A DNA stretch of 64,000 nt from Deltaproteobacteria bacterium (GTDB lineage Bacteria; Myxococcota_A; Polyangia; Polyangiales; Polyangiaceae): positions 1-64,000 of the forward strand of contig QJWJ01000519.1 in the NCBI GenBank assembly GCA_003235365.1. The letters are read 5' to 3'. Positions 25,028-31,907 of this stretch are shown one piece after another (position 1 is the first letter of the stretch; every line of letters begins with the position of its first letter). The position numbers were made by a program, and so were the translations under genes. The notes below the pieces were generated by a model that had not been told where the DNA came from, searched no databases, and was given only the letters and a program-made list of their open reading frames with translations.

Positions 25028-25702
25028 ATGCGCCCCGACCGATTCGCCTGGCCGCTCCTAGTTCTGCTCTCGGCCTGCCAATCCGCTCCCAGCGACGTTC
25101 GCACCTGGCAACCCAGCGATCACCACAACACCGGCGCGGGCCAAGCGACCAACGACGCCAAAAGACCCCGCCAGAGCACGGGCGAAGAGACGGACCATCT
25201 CCCCGGCCTCGACGAAGTGTCGATCGCGACTTGGCGAGCCCAGTGCATGACCTGTCACGGCTCGATCGGGCGTGGTGATGGCCCCCAAGCGGCGATGTTC
25301 AAACCGCGCGATCTGTCGGATACCGAGTGGCAAAACAGCGTCACCGACGAGCAGCTCTACGAGTCCATCCAGAAGGGCAAGAACAAGATGCCCGGGTTTG
25401 CCCTGCCGGAGACGGTCGCTCGCAACTTGGTCAGCTTGGTTCGGCTCTTCGATCCCGAGCGCCGGCGCAAGCAGGCTGAGGCGGCTGCGACTGGTTCGGG
25501 CAGTGTCCAACCCGCGTCGGGGAGCGCCACGACCAACCCGTCGGCAGGCGGTCCCGCACCGACCACCGCTGCATCGGCCGGCCCCGCATCCACCCGTCCA
25601 ACCGTCGCCGACCCAGCAGTGACCGGTGGCGGCTCGACGGGCGGCAATGCAACCCGCGGAGCTGGCGCGCACGGTACGGGCGCAGCTGCCCCTGGCCGCT
25701 GA
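25028..25702 (+). CDS. Cytochrome c lipoprotein
   Basis: A 224-aa predicted lipoprotein: signal peptide with LLSAC (Cys 17), then one class I cytochrome c domain with the haem-binding CMTCH (C73, C76, H77). M121 in KNKMPGFALP is the likely sixth ligand. The region GRGDGPQA after the haem site is typical of small c-type cytochromes. From about residue 150 the protein is an Ala/Pro/Thr/Gly-rich tail that may span the periplasm or cell wall. It probably transfers electrons at the membrane surface. The stop overlaps the next start by 1 nt (TGATG), so the two are coupled. ccmC and ccmD lie elsewhere in the window. Confidence 0.88.
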   Translation: MRPDRFAWPLLVLLSACQSAPSDVRTWQPSDHHNTGAGQATNDAKRPRQSTGEETDHLPGLDEVSIATWRAQCMTCHGSIGRGDGPQAAMFKPRDLSDTEWQNSVTDEQLYESIQKGKNKMPGFALPETVARNLVSLVRLFDPERRRKQAEAAATGSGSVQPASGSATTNPSAGGPAPTTAASAGPASTRPTVADPAVTGGGSTGGNATRGAGAHGTGAAAPGR

Positions 25703-26097
25703 TGGCGGGCACGTCCGAGCTGATGCCGAAGCGCCAGTGGGCTCGCTGGGTATTGGTCGCTGCGGCGCTGGTGCTGGTCGTCGTGTGGCGGGGTGCCCCA
25801 TCGGAGCGGCGGTTGGTGTTCGACTTGAAGGGGGCGTCGGCATTGCGCAGCTTGGACGTCGCGTGCACCAGTGAGGCCGGAGAATCCTCGGGGGCCAGCT
25901 GGAGTTTCTCTCAGACTACGCCACTCGTCGTCGTGCATCGGGTGTTGATCGGGGACCCGCACGTCCACTGCGAACTGCACTTGCATACCGATCAGGGCGA
26001 TGTGGTGTCATCGCGCCAACTGCTCATGGATGGTGACGAAGTGCGCGTCTCGGTGGCTGCTGAGCTGCAACGTGCCATCCGCTCCGACACGCCGTGA
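25702..26097 (+). CDS. Small membrane-anchored protein coupled to cytochrome gene
   Basis: A 131-aa protein of unknown function. A basic N-terminus (PKRQWAR) precedes one transmembrane segment at about 14-30, then a roughly 100-residue extracytoplasmic domain. That domain is beta-rich by appearance, with two cysteines (VACTSE and HCELH) that could form a disulphide. The ATG shares a base with the upstream stop (TGATG), pointing to translational coupling and a shared job with the cytochrome. A terminator follows 45 bp downstream, so the pair is a two-gene operon. Confidence 0.75.
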   Translation: MAGTSELMPKRQWARWVLVAAALVLVVVWRGAPSERRLVFDLKGASALRSLDVACTSEAGESSGASWSFSQTTPLVVVHRVLIGDPHVHCELHLHTDQGDVVSSRQLLMDGDEVRVSVAAELQRAIRSDTP

Positions 26098-26419
26098 TGC
26101 GTTCGGACGGGATCTCGATTCCGATTGTTTCCGAAGGAAGATCGCACGGCCGGCGTGCGTTTTTTGTGAGAGACCAACGCTGAGTGCTGGGTTTAAATAA
26201 TGGATGCAAAATACCGTTTTTAATGAGTTTTATGGAGCAATGAGCTTGCAGGTCGGCATCCCGAAACGCGGGAGCGTGTCCCACCATTCGACTCAAAGAC
26301 TCTTGATAGCGGCCGTAAGCGGCGGTAACCAAGTTGCCCTCTCTGAAAAGCGTGTGGCAGCATATCCCACATCAGATCACTAGCCACGGTCAGTGGCCCT
26401 CGTCTCGGAGCTCACCTGA
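26098..26419. other. Less GC-rich intergenic stretch after the cytochrome pair
   Basis: The first part holds the terminator at 26143-26165. The rest, especially 26166-26240 (GGTTTAAATAATGG, ACCGTTTTTAATGAG), is clearly richer in A+T than its surroundings. A 102-codon minus-strand frame crosses it but also runs back through the terminator and the end of the coupled gene, so I do not call it. No repeat or mobile-element end is visible. Confidence 0.5.
26143..26165 (+). terminator. Rho-independent terminator
   Basis: CGCACG (26143-26148) and CGTGCG (26154-26159) form a perfect 6-bp stem around GCCGG, followed directly by six T. It ends the cytochrome-lipoprotein operon. This is the only hairpin in the window with a clean U tract. 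Confidence 0.8.
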
Positions 26420-26596
26420 ATGAAGTTCAACCCTTGGTACCTGGCAGCAATCATTCCCATGACCCTGCTTCTCGCCAACGGAGAGTATGGAGCGCAGATG
26501 ATGGTCCTCGGGCTGACGTTCGGGATCTTCTTCGGTACCCTGTCGCTGCGCCGTCCCCCGGCAGGCGACGCCAGTACCACCCATCCCGGCATTTGA
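26420..26596 (+). CDS. 58-aa predicted membrane peptide
   Basis: A short gene: ATG at 26420, stop TGA at 26594-26596. A GGAG ribosome site lies 9 nt upstream (26407-26410). The product starts MKFNPWYLAAIIPMTLLLANG and has two hydrophobic segments (about 7-19 and 27-41) separated by GEYGAQ, then a short polar tail (LRRPPAGDASTTHPGI). This gives a two-pass hairpin topology. I know no family. It lies 122 bp upstream of the TIGR04552 gene on the same strand, after an A+T-richer stretch. The good ribosome site and coherent hydrophobicity are the evidence; the length means chance cannot be excluded. Confidence 0.55.
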   Translation: MKFNPWYLAAIIPMTLLLANGEYGAQMMVLGLTFGIFFGTLSLRRPPAGDASTTHPGI

Positions 26597-26718
26597 GGCC
26601 TCCGAGCATCTGAGCGAGACGAGTCGGGACTGCATCGCCGACGGCGCAGCGTCACCGGGAAGGGGTGAGGCTCGACTCCTCGATGCTCGCATCGACAGTG
26701 GACGGCTGAGGTATTTCC

Positions 26719-27804
26719 GTGACCAATCCAGTCGAACCGGACGCTCCCCGTCTCAAGCGGCTATCGGAGTTCTCTCTACACGACCTCGAGAGCGTACGCT
26801 TGCTACTGCGTGGGGGGTCGGTCATCGATTGGCACCGCCTCAACCTTCAAGACGAGACGCAAGTCGACGCGTTCATTCGCAATCACGAACTCGATCCGAC
26901 CTCAGAAACGGACGTCGTTTACCTCCGCGGGGTGCGCGATCAGGCGATCAAGTACCTGCAGCGCAACTTCAACTTCGCGATTCCGAAGCCGGTTCGCGAC
27001 GCGGATCTCACCGAGCTGATCCTGTTGGCGTCGGGGGCGGGTCACCGTCAGCAGTGCGCCTGCACGATCCTCAAAGCGATGCAGATCATCAACCATCTGG
27101 CGGGGCGCGAGCTGTTGTTTCGGTTGCCGGTCAGTGACCGCGACCTGTTCCATCTGGTCGAGGAGAAGGTCTATCGCGTGGTGGGCATGATGCTCAGCCA
27201 GGGGTTTCCGATCACGGAGTTCGTCGGCGGTCGCAAGAACCTCGACTCGACCTATACGAAGCTGTTGAGCAAGCCCGAGTCGACCGCGATCGCGATCTAC
27301 GACAAATTGCGCTTTCGGATCGTCACTCGGCACCGCGACGACATCCTGCCGATCATGGTCTATCTGTCCGAGCGGCTGTTTCCGTTCAACTACGTGGTGC
27401 CGAAGCAAAGCACCAACACGATGTTCGCCTTCGAAGAGTACTGCGATGCCAACGACCACTTGAGGGAGTTGAAGACGCAGCTGCAGGCGGACCAGGACGA
27501 CGAACTGCTGCCGGGTGAGAACCGTTTCAGCGACCCCGAGTATCGAACCATCCAGTTCATCTCCGACGTGCCGGTGCGCGTTCCTGCCGACGTGCTGGAG
27601 TCTGCTCCACCGGGGTCTTCCGACCTCGGGCGCGTCGTTTACATGTTGTGTGAAATCCAACTGATCGACGCCGAGACCGAGGCAGCCAACGAGACCGGTG
27701 CGGCCAATCATCGCGCCTACAAAGACCGTCAGAGGGATTCAGTTTTTCGTCGACTCCGATTGGGGGCTCGTGCCCCGAAGGATCCGCGCGAGCCGGGTAG
27801 CTGA
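26719..27804 (+). CDS. TIGR04552 family protein with RelA/SpoT-synthetase-like motifs
   Basis: A 361-aa cytoplasmic protein that I place in the TIGR04552 family of myxobacteria. By eye it carries the motif series of RelA/SpoT nucleotidyltransferases: GGRKNLDSTYTKLL (170-183, like the GR.K..YSIY.K motif), IYDKLRFRIV (193-202, Asp195 in the place of the Mg-binding Asp), YRTIQF (276-281, like GYQSLH), CEIQLID (311-317, Glu312 like the catalytic Glu of VEIQIRT) and ETGAANHRAYK (325-335, like EyGvAAHWrYK). No HD hydrolase, TGS or ACT domain is present. The GTG start at 26719 has GAGG 7 nt upstream. DUF507, yicC and gmk follow on the same strand. A role in alarmone-like synthesis is inference from motifs and context. 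Confidence 0.85.
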   Translation: MTNPVEPDAPRLKRLSEFSLHDLESVRLLLRGGSVIDWHRLNLQDETQVDAFIRNHELDPTSETDVVYLRGVRDQAIKYLQRNFNFAIPKPVRDADLTELILLASGAGHRQQCACTILKAMQIINHLAGRELLFRLPVSDRDLFHLVEEKVYRVVGMMLSQGFPITEFVGGRKNLDSTYTKLLSKPESTAIAIYDKLRFRIVTRHRDDILPIMVYLSERLFPFNYVVPKQSTNTMFAFEEYCDANDHLRELKTQLQADQDDELLPGENRFSDPEYRTIQFISDVPVRVPADVLESAPPGSSDLGRVVYMLCEIQLIDAETEAANETGAANHRAYKDRQRDSVFRRLRLGARAPKDPREPGS

Positions 27805-27903
27805 GGTGCTCCGCGGAATCTGCTGGACTGGTGCAGCAGCAAACGCCCTGTTGCTGGGCATTTTAGCTGGCCGAAACGCGTCTGACGGAGTACTTCTGCC
27901 GCC

Positions 27904-28413
27904 ATGAGAATCCCGAAGTCCCGTGTGCCGCAGATTGCCTCGGAGATGCTGCGGCGGCTGGTCGAGCACCAGGACATCGAGACCGAGAATCCGGTCGAAG
28001 TCGAGCAGGACCTGCAAGCGGTTCTCAACCAGTACATCCGCGAAGAGCAGGAAGTCACCGACAAGGCCAAAGACCTGATCGCACGGCGCGGGTTGCCCGC
28101 GAGCCAGCTCGGTCAGGTCAAACGCCAGCTCGCCGAACAGCGCAAACTCAAGCTCGGCGATGAAGGGATGGATTACGTCATCGACCAGTTGATCGAGTTC
28201 CTGATGCACTCGCACAACGTCGACGAGATCTACGCCCCCGACCATCGCTTGCGACGCCTGTTGCGCGAGCCGCTGCGCAGCCTCGAGAGCGTCGAAGGTT
28301 CGGTCGACGCACAAGTGCGCGACCAGCTCAAACACGTCCAAGAAGGCACCGCGCTGTGGGAAGTGGAGTACCAACGCATTCTCGAGGACGTGCGGCGCAG
28401 AAAAGGGTTGTGA
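27904..28413 (+). CDS. DUF507 family protein
   Basis: A 169-aa helical protein of the DUF507 family, function unknown. The N-terminus MRIPKSRVPQIASEMLRRL and the motif REEQEVTDKAKDLIARRGLP are characteristic, as is the downstream YVIDQLIEFLMHSHNVDEIY. It seems to hold two related helical halves. DUF507 proteins are widespread in deltaproteobacteria and often lie near housekeeping genes. It sits 99 bp after the TIGR04552 gene and 141 bp before yicC on the same strand. Confidence 0.88.
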   Translation: MRIPKSRVPQIASEMLRRLVEHQDIETENPVEVEQDLQAVLNQYIREEQEVTDKAKDLIARRGLPASQLGQVKRQLAEQRKLKLGDEGMDYVIDQLIEFLMHSHNVDEIYAPDHRLRRLLREPLRSLESVEGSVDAQVRDQLKHVQEGTALWEVEYQRILEDVRRRKGL

Positions 28414-28554
28414 GCGGGTGAGTCGGACGCCTGGTCACCCCCCTGCGCCCGAGGTTGGCCCCGCCGCCGTGGGCGGGCCGTACGTGGCGGTGATCGCGTG
28501 GTCCCGAAGCGGCGCTCGGCTCGCAGTTTCTGGCGCACTCCCAAGGGCGCGGTG

Positions 28555-29427
28555 ATGCGCAGCATGACGGGCTTCGGTTCCGGCGACGCCGCCTTGGGCG
28601 GCGGTCGCGTGTGCGTCGAGGTTCGGTCGCTCAACCACCGCTTCTTGGAGACTCGCGTACGGCTACCGGCGGAAATCGCCGACCACACTTTCTACGTCGA
28701 GCAGCGCTGCCGCGACCTGCTCAATCGCGGGCGCTACGACATCAGCGCGCGGCTCGAGGGGCCCGCTCTCGCCGCGCCGAGCTTCGACGTCGAGCGGGCT
28801 CGTTTGGCCTACGCCGCATTGTCCCAGCTCAGGGACGATGTCGCACCCGGTGCCGAAATCCCGCTTTCGCTCTTGGCCAGCTTGCCGGATCTGCTCAACC
28901 AGCAAGCCAAACTGGACGTCGCCGAAGTGCGCACGGCGCTCGATACGGCTCTCGACGTCGCCGTCGAAGGGCTCAACGAAATGCGGCGCGTCGAAGGGGC
29001 GGCGCTGGAGGCAGATCTGCTCGGTTTGCTTCAGCGCGCTCGCGGCCTGCGCGATCAGATTGCTTCGAACGCGCCTGCGTTGGCCGCCGCTTTTCGCAAA
29101 CGCGTCGAAGAGCGACTGGAGCGCGTGCTGCGAGAACGGCCCATCAGTGTCGAGCCGGCGCGCTTGGAGGCAGAGGTCGTATTGCTCGCAGAGCGTGCGG
29201 ATCTGTGCGAGGAGCTGGCCCGTCTCGAGAGCCACTTCGATCAGTTTGCGGCGCTGTGCGCTGAGGCTGCGCCCATCGGACGTCGCTTGGACTTTCTGCT
29301 ACAAGAAGTCGGGCGGGAAGCGAATACTATCGGGTCGAAGTGTCAGGACGCTGCCCTGGCTCACCTCGTCGTCGAACTGAAGACCGAGGTTGAGCGTATG
29401 CGCGAACAAGTGCAGAACATCGAATAG
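28555..29427 (+). CDS. YicC family protein (putative endoribonuclease)
   Basis: A 290-aa YicC/YloC family protein. The start is typical (MRSMTGFGSGDA), followed by VEVRSLNHRFLETRVRLP, RGRYD and, near the end, FLLQEVGREANTIGSKCQD. E. coli YicC takes part in RNA turnover and has been reported to have endoribonuclease activity. I chose ATG 28555, with AAGGG 8 nt upstream, rather than the 19-codon longer frame. It is 16 bp upstream of gmk; the yicC-gmk order is widely conserved. Confidence 0.92.
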   Translation: MRSMTGFGSGDAALGGGRVCVEVRSLNHRFLETRVRLPAEIADHTFYVEQRCRDLLNRGRYDISARLEGPALAAPSFDVERARLAYAALSQLRDDVAPGAEIPLSLLASLPDLLNQQAKLDVAEVRTALDTALDVAVEGLNEMRRVEGAALEADLLGLLQRARGLRDQIASNAPALAAAFRKRVEERLERVLRERPISVEPARLEAEVVLLAERADLCEELARLESHFDQFAALCAEAAPIGRRLDFLLQEVGREANTIGSKCQDAALAHLVVELKTEVERMREQVQNIE

Positions 29428-29443
29428 GCATTCATCCAGTTCA

Positions 29444-30094
29444 ATGAATCAATCCGAACCGCTGCTGCTCATCGTGTCGTCCCCGTCCGGCGCGGGAAAG
29501 ACCACCCTGACATCGCGATTGCGGCAGCGCTTCCCCCAGATCCGCTTCAGTGTCTCGCACACGACGCGTCGGCCCCGCGCCAACGAGGTCGACGGGCGAG
29601 AGTATCACTTCGTCAGTCACACCGAGTTCCGCGGGCTGATCGAGCGCGGCGCGTTTCTCGAGTGGGCCCCGGTTCACGACAACCTGTACGGCACCAGCTG
29701 TGCCGAGATCGAGGCTTCCGCCGATTGCCCGTGCCTGCTGTTCGACGTGGACTACCAGGGCGCGCGACAGATCAAAGCGGCGCGCCCGGACGCGGTCGGG
29801 GTGTTCATCCTGCCGCCGAGCATGGCCGTGCTCGAACAACGCTTGAGGGGGCGCGCCAGCGAGGACGAGGCGACCGTGCAGCTGCGCTTCAAGAACGCCC
29901 GCGAGGAGATCGCGCACTACGGGCTGTTCGACTACGTGCTGGAAAACGACTCCATCGACCACGCCGAGCAGAGCCTCGCCGGAATCTATCTGGCCGAGTT
30001 GTGTCGTCGCTCGCGGGCGGCCTGGCGGGCTGAGCGTCTGCTCGCAGAAGATCGCGGATTCGGTGGCAGCACGCCGCCGGCGGCGTCGCGCTGA
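29444..30094 (+). CDS. gmk: Guanylate kinase
   Basis: Phosphorylates GMP to GDP in the cytoplasm. The 216-aa product has the P-loop SSPSGAGKTT near residue 12, the GMP-binding segment FSVSHTTRRPRANEVDGREYHFV, and EWAPVHDNLYGTS followed by LLFDVDYQGARQIK. Length is normal. The start at ATG 29444 (MNQSEPLLLIVSS) gives the usual distance to the P-loop. It follows yicC closely. The end of the gene contains a 16-bp GC palindrome (30071-30086), which may help termination. Its GDP product feeds GTP and any (p)ppGpp-like synthesis, relevant to the RelA/SpoT-like gene upstream. Confidence 0.96.
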   Translation: MNQSEPLLLIVSSPSGAGKTTLTSRLRQRFPQIRFSVSHTTRRPRANEVDGREYHFVSHTEFRGLIERGAFLEWAPVHDNLYGTSCAEIEASADCPCLLFDVDYQGARQIKAARPDAVGVFILPPSMAVLEQRLRGRASEDEATVQLRFKNAREEIAHYGLFDYVLENDSIDHAEQSLAGIYLAELCRRSRAAWRAERLLAEDRGFGGSTPPAASR

Positions 30095-30159
30095 GTCGCG
30101 GTGGGTCGAGCTGGGTCGCGAGTCCGCCGGCCCGCGCTGCGCGTGTCAGTCGTCGTGGC

Positions 30160-30417
30160 TCACGCCGCTTCGACGTCGAGCTCGGTGAACGCTGCGGTCG
30201 CTGGCCCATCGACGTAGCTGCGCTGTTCGCGCACGATGCTCAGCAGTTGGCGTTGGGTCAACGTCCCTGCATCGACGAGGCTGCGCATGTAGCCGTCGAG
30301 GTAACCGTGGGCTCGAGCGAGCTTGGCACCGTCGGCGCCGCGTCGATGCTCGCGCAACAGCTCCGCCAGCAATTGCCTCAGCTCGCGCTCCACCTGTTCT
30401 CGGGTTGGTTTTTCCAC
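30160..30417 (-). CDS. Small hypothetical protein, 85 aa
   Basis: An 85-aa charged, mostly helical protein of unknown function, convergent with gmk. The GTG start at 30417 is supported by a GGAG site 5 nt upstream. The frame stays open far upstream, but that part is low-complexity and would overlap the next divergent gene. The product has a Glu/Arg/Leu-rich first half (EQVERELRQLLAELLREH) and a second half with GYLDGYMRSLVDAG and LLSIVREQRSYVDGP. No motif is known to me. Confidence 0.6.
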   Translation of the reverse strand: MEKPTREQVERELRQLLAELLREHRRGADGAKLARAHGYLDGYMRSLVDAGTLTQRQLLSIVREQRSYVDGPATAAFTELDVEAA

Positions 30418-30655
30418 GTTTTCTCCGTCCACCGTTCGCTCGACGAACGGCTGTCGCTCGTCGGTTAACCGCGCTGGGGGCGGCGGGCCAACAATCTCGT
30501 GACGCGCGGCGTCCAGCCACGGTGGTCGGATGTGCTGCTCACACGGGGCACGAGAAGCAGTGCTGCCGGCCCGCCGTTCGTTGGAGCGGGGCGCGCCACG
30601 GCCGAGCTTCCGATGAAAGTGGCCAAAGGCCGTCGCTTTCGCTACCAGCCGAGGC

Positions 30656-31816
30656 GTGAGTACTCCTTCGCCGCATGCCGTGCTGGCAGCGTTGTGCGCC
30701 CACCCGAAGTCGCAGGCGCTGTGTGCTCGTGCCGGGCAGGTCGTGCTTGCCGCGGCCGTCCAGCAGCGGCCCGAGGTGCTCAGTGGACCCCAGGTGATCG
30801 AACTGGGAGAACAGCCCCTCGAACCCATCGCTCGGGCCGAAGCCCAGACGGAGTTCGGCAATCTGGTCGAGGTGCTCGACGAGGGTGCGACGAGTCCGAC
30901 GCACTGGTTGCTGCTCGACGCGGCCGTCGCCCTGCACGTTGCTCGCAGCTGGCCACTCGGCGGCGCGGCGACGCTCGTGAGCCAGTTGGTGTGGCTGGCG
31001 GGCGCCACGCCGTGCAATCCGTGGACGCTGCTCGACGATTGCCTCGAGTCGGCGTCCGCCGAGCAATTGTGGCAGGAGGCGACGGCTCAGGTGCCCGCAG
31101 CCAGCGCGACCGTTCAACTCGGAATTGCCCTGGCGGTCGTGGGCGCGACGAGCCCCGCTGCGGTGGCATTCAAAGATGCGCTGTGTCGGGCCAGCGCCGT
31201 CCCCGCCGTCCGCCAAGTGCTCGAGAATGGACAGATCACGGGAGCTTTGAGTGGCGAGGTCGGTCGGCGTCGTCCGGCGGCTTGGAGCACGGCGCTCGGA
31301 GCGGTCACTGGCTGGTTGTTGTTGCGCGGCCTGGCGCGGCTGACGGCGCGGTACCTGCTCGGCGCCCGGCGCGTCGGAGAGCTGCGGGTCGAACGGCAGT
31401 GCGTGACCTTGATCCAACGTCGCCGTCTGCTCGGTCGCGAGTTCTCGGAGCGACGCACCACCCTACCCCTGCAGTCGCTGACCCAGCTGACTCGCGAGAC
31501 CCGCTTCGTCGGGATGGGGATCTACTTCGGGCTGCTGTCGCTGTGCGTCGGCACTCTGGTGGGCATGGGGCTGGTCGTCGACTCGGTGCGCGTTGCTGGG
31601 GGCTCGCCGTCGCTACTGACGTCGGGGCTGCTGATCATCCTGGCGGGGTTGGTGTTGGACTTCGTGCTCAGTTCGTTGGCGCGCTACCGCACCGGCAAGA
31701 CGAGCGTGTTGATCGTGCCGCAACGCGGCCGCCCACTGGTGCTCGATCGAGTCCCCAGCGCCGACGCCGACGCGTGGTTGCGCAAGCTCAGCGCCTTGTC
31801 GGCTCTGACTCGCTGA
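30656..31816 (+). CDS. Hypothetical membrane protein, 386 aa
   Basis: An unrecognised protein. The N-terminal 200 residues are soluble-looking and helical, Ala/Leu-rich, with no motif. Transmembrane segments follow at about 218-240 and as a pair at about 283-330 (GIYFGLLSLCVGTLVGMGLVV and LLTSGLLIILAGLVLDFVLSSL). Between and after them are basic beta-like stretches (RQCVTLIQRRRLLGREF, VLIVPQRGRPLVLDRVP) that resemble bacterial PH-like domains; this is a weak impression. The start is GTG 30656, with GAGG very close, so an alternative start is possible. It is divergent from the 85-aa gene. Confidence 0.7.
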   Translation: MSTPSPHAVLAALCAHPKSQALCARAGQVVLAAAVQQRPEVLSGPQVIELGEQPLEPIARAEAQTEFGNLVEVLDEGATSPTHWLLLDAAVALHVARSWPLGGAATLVSQLVWLAGATPCNPWTLLDDCLESASAEQLWQEATAQVPAASATVQLGIALAVVGATSPAAVAFKDALCRASAVPAVRQVLENGQITGALSGEVGRRRPAAWSTALGAVTGWLLLRGLARLTARYLLGARRVGELRVERQCVTLIQRRRLLGREFSERRTTLPLQSLTQLTRETRFVGMGIYFGLLSLCVGTLVGMGLVVDSVRVAGGSPSLLTSGLLIILAGLVLDFVLSSLARYRTGKTSVLIVPQRGRPLVLDRVPSADADAWLRKLSALSALTR

Positions 31817-31907
31817 AGGCCGAGCCGAGCCCATAACGGTTCTCCGGCGCGCTCTCCGCCCGACCTTCTGCCCACCACGAGTCGACACGGGCACCAAGGG
31901 CGCGTGG

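Noticed and set aside
26024..26332. 102-codon minus-strand frame near the terminator
   Set aside because: It runs through a clear terminator and the end of the coupled small gene; no ribosome site.
30071..30086. 16-bp GC palindrome at the end of gmk
   Set aside because: It is inside the coding sequence, made of Pro/Ala codons; without a loop or U tract it is not a convincing terminator.
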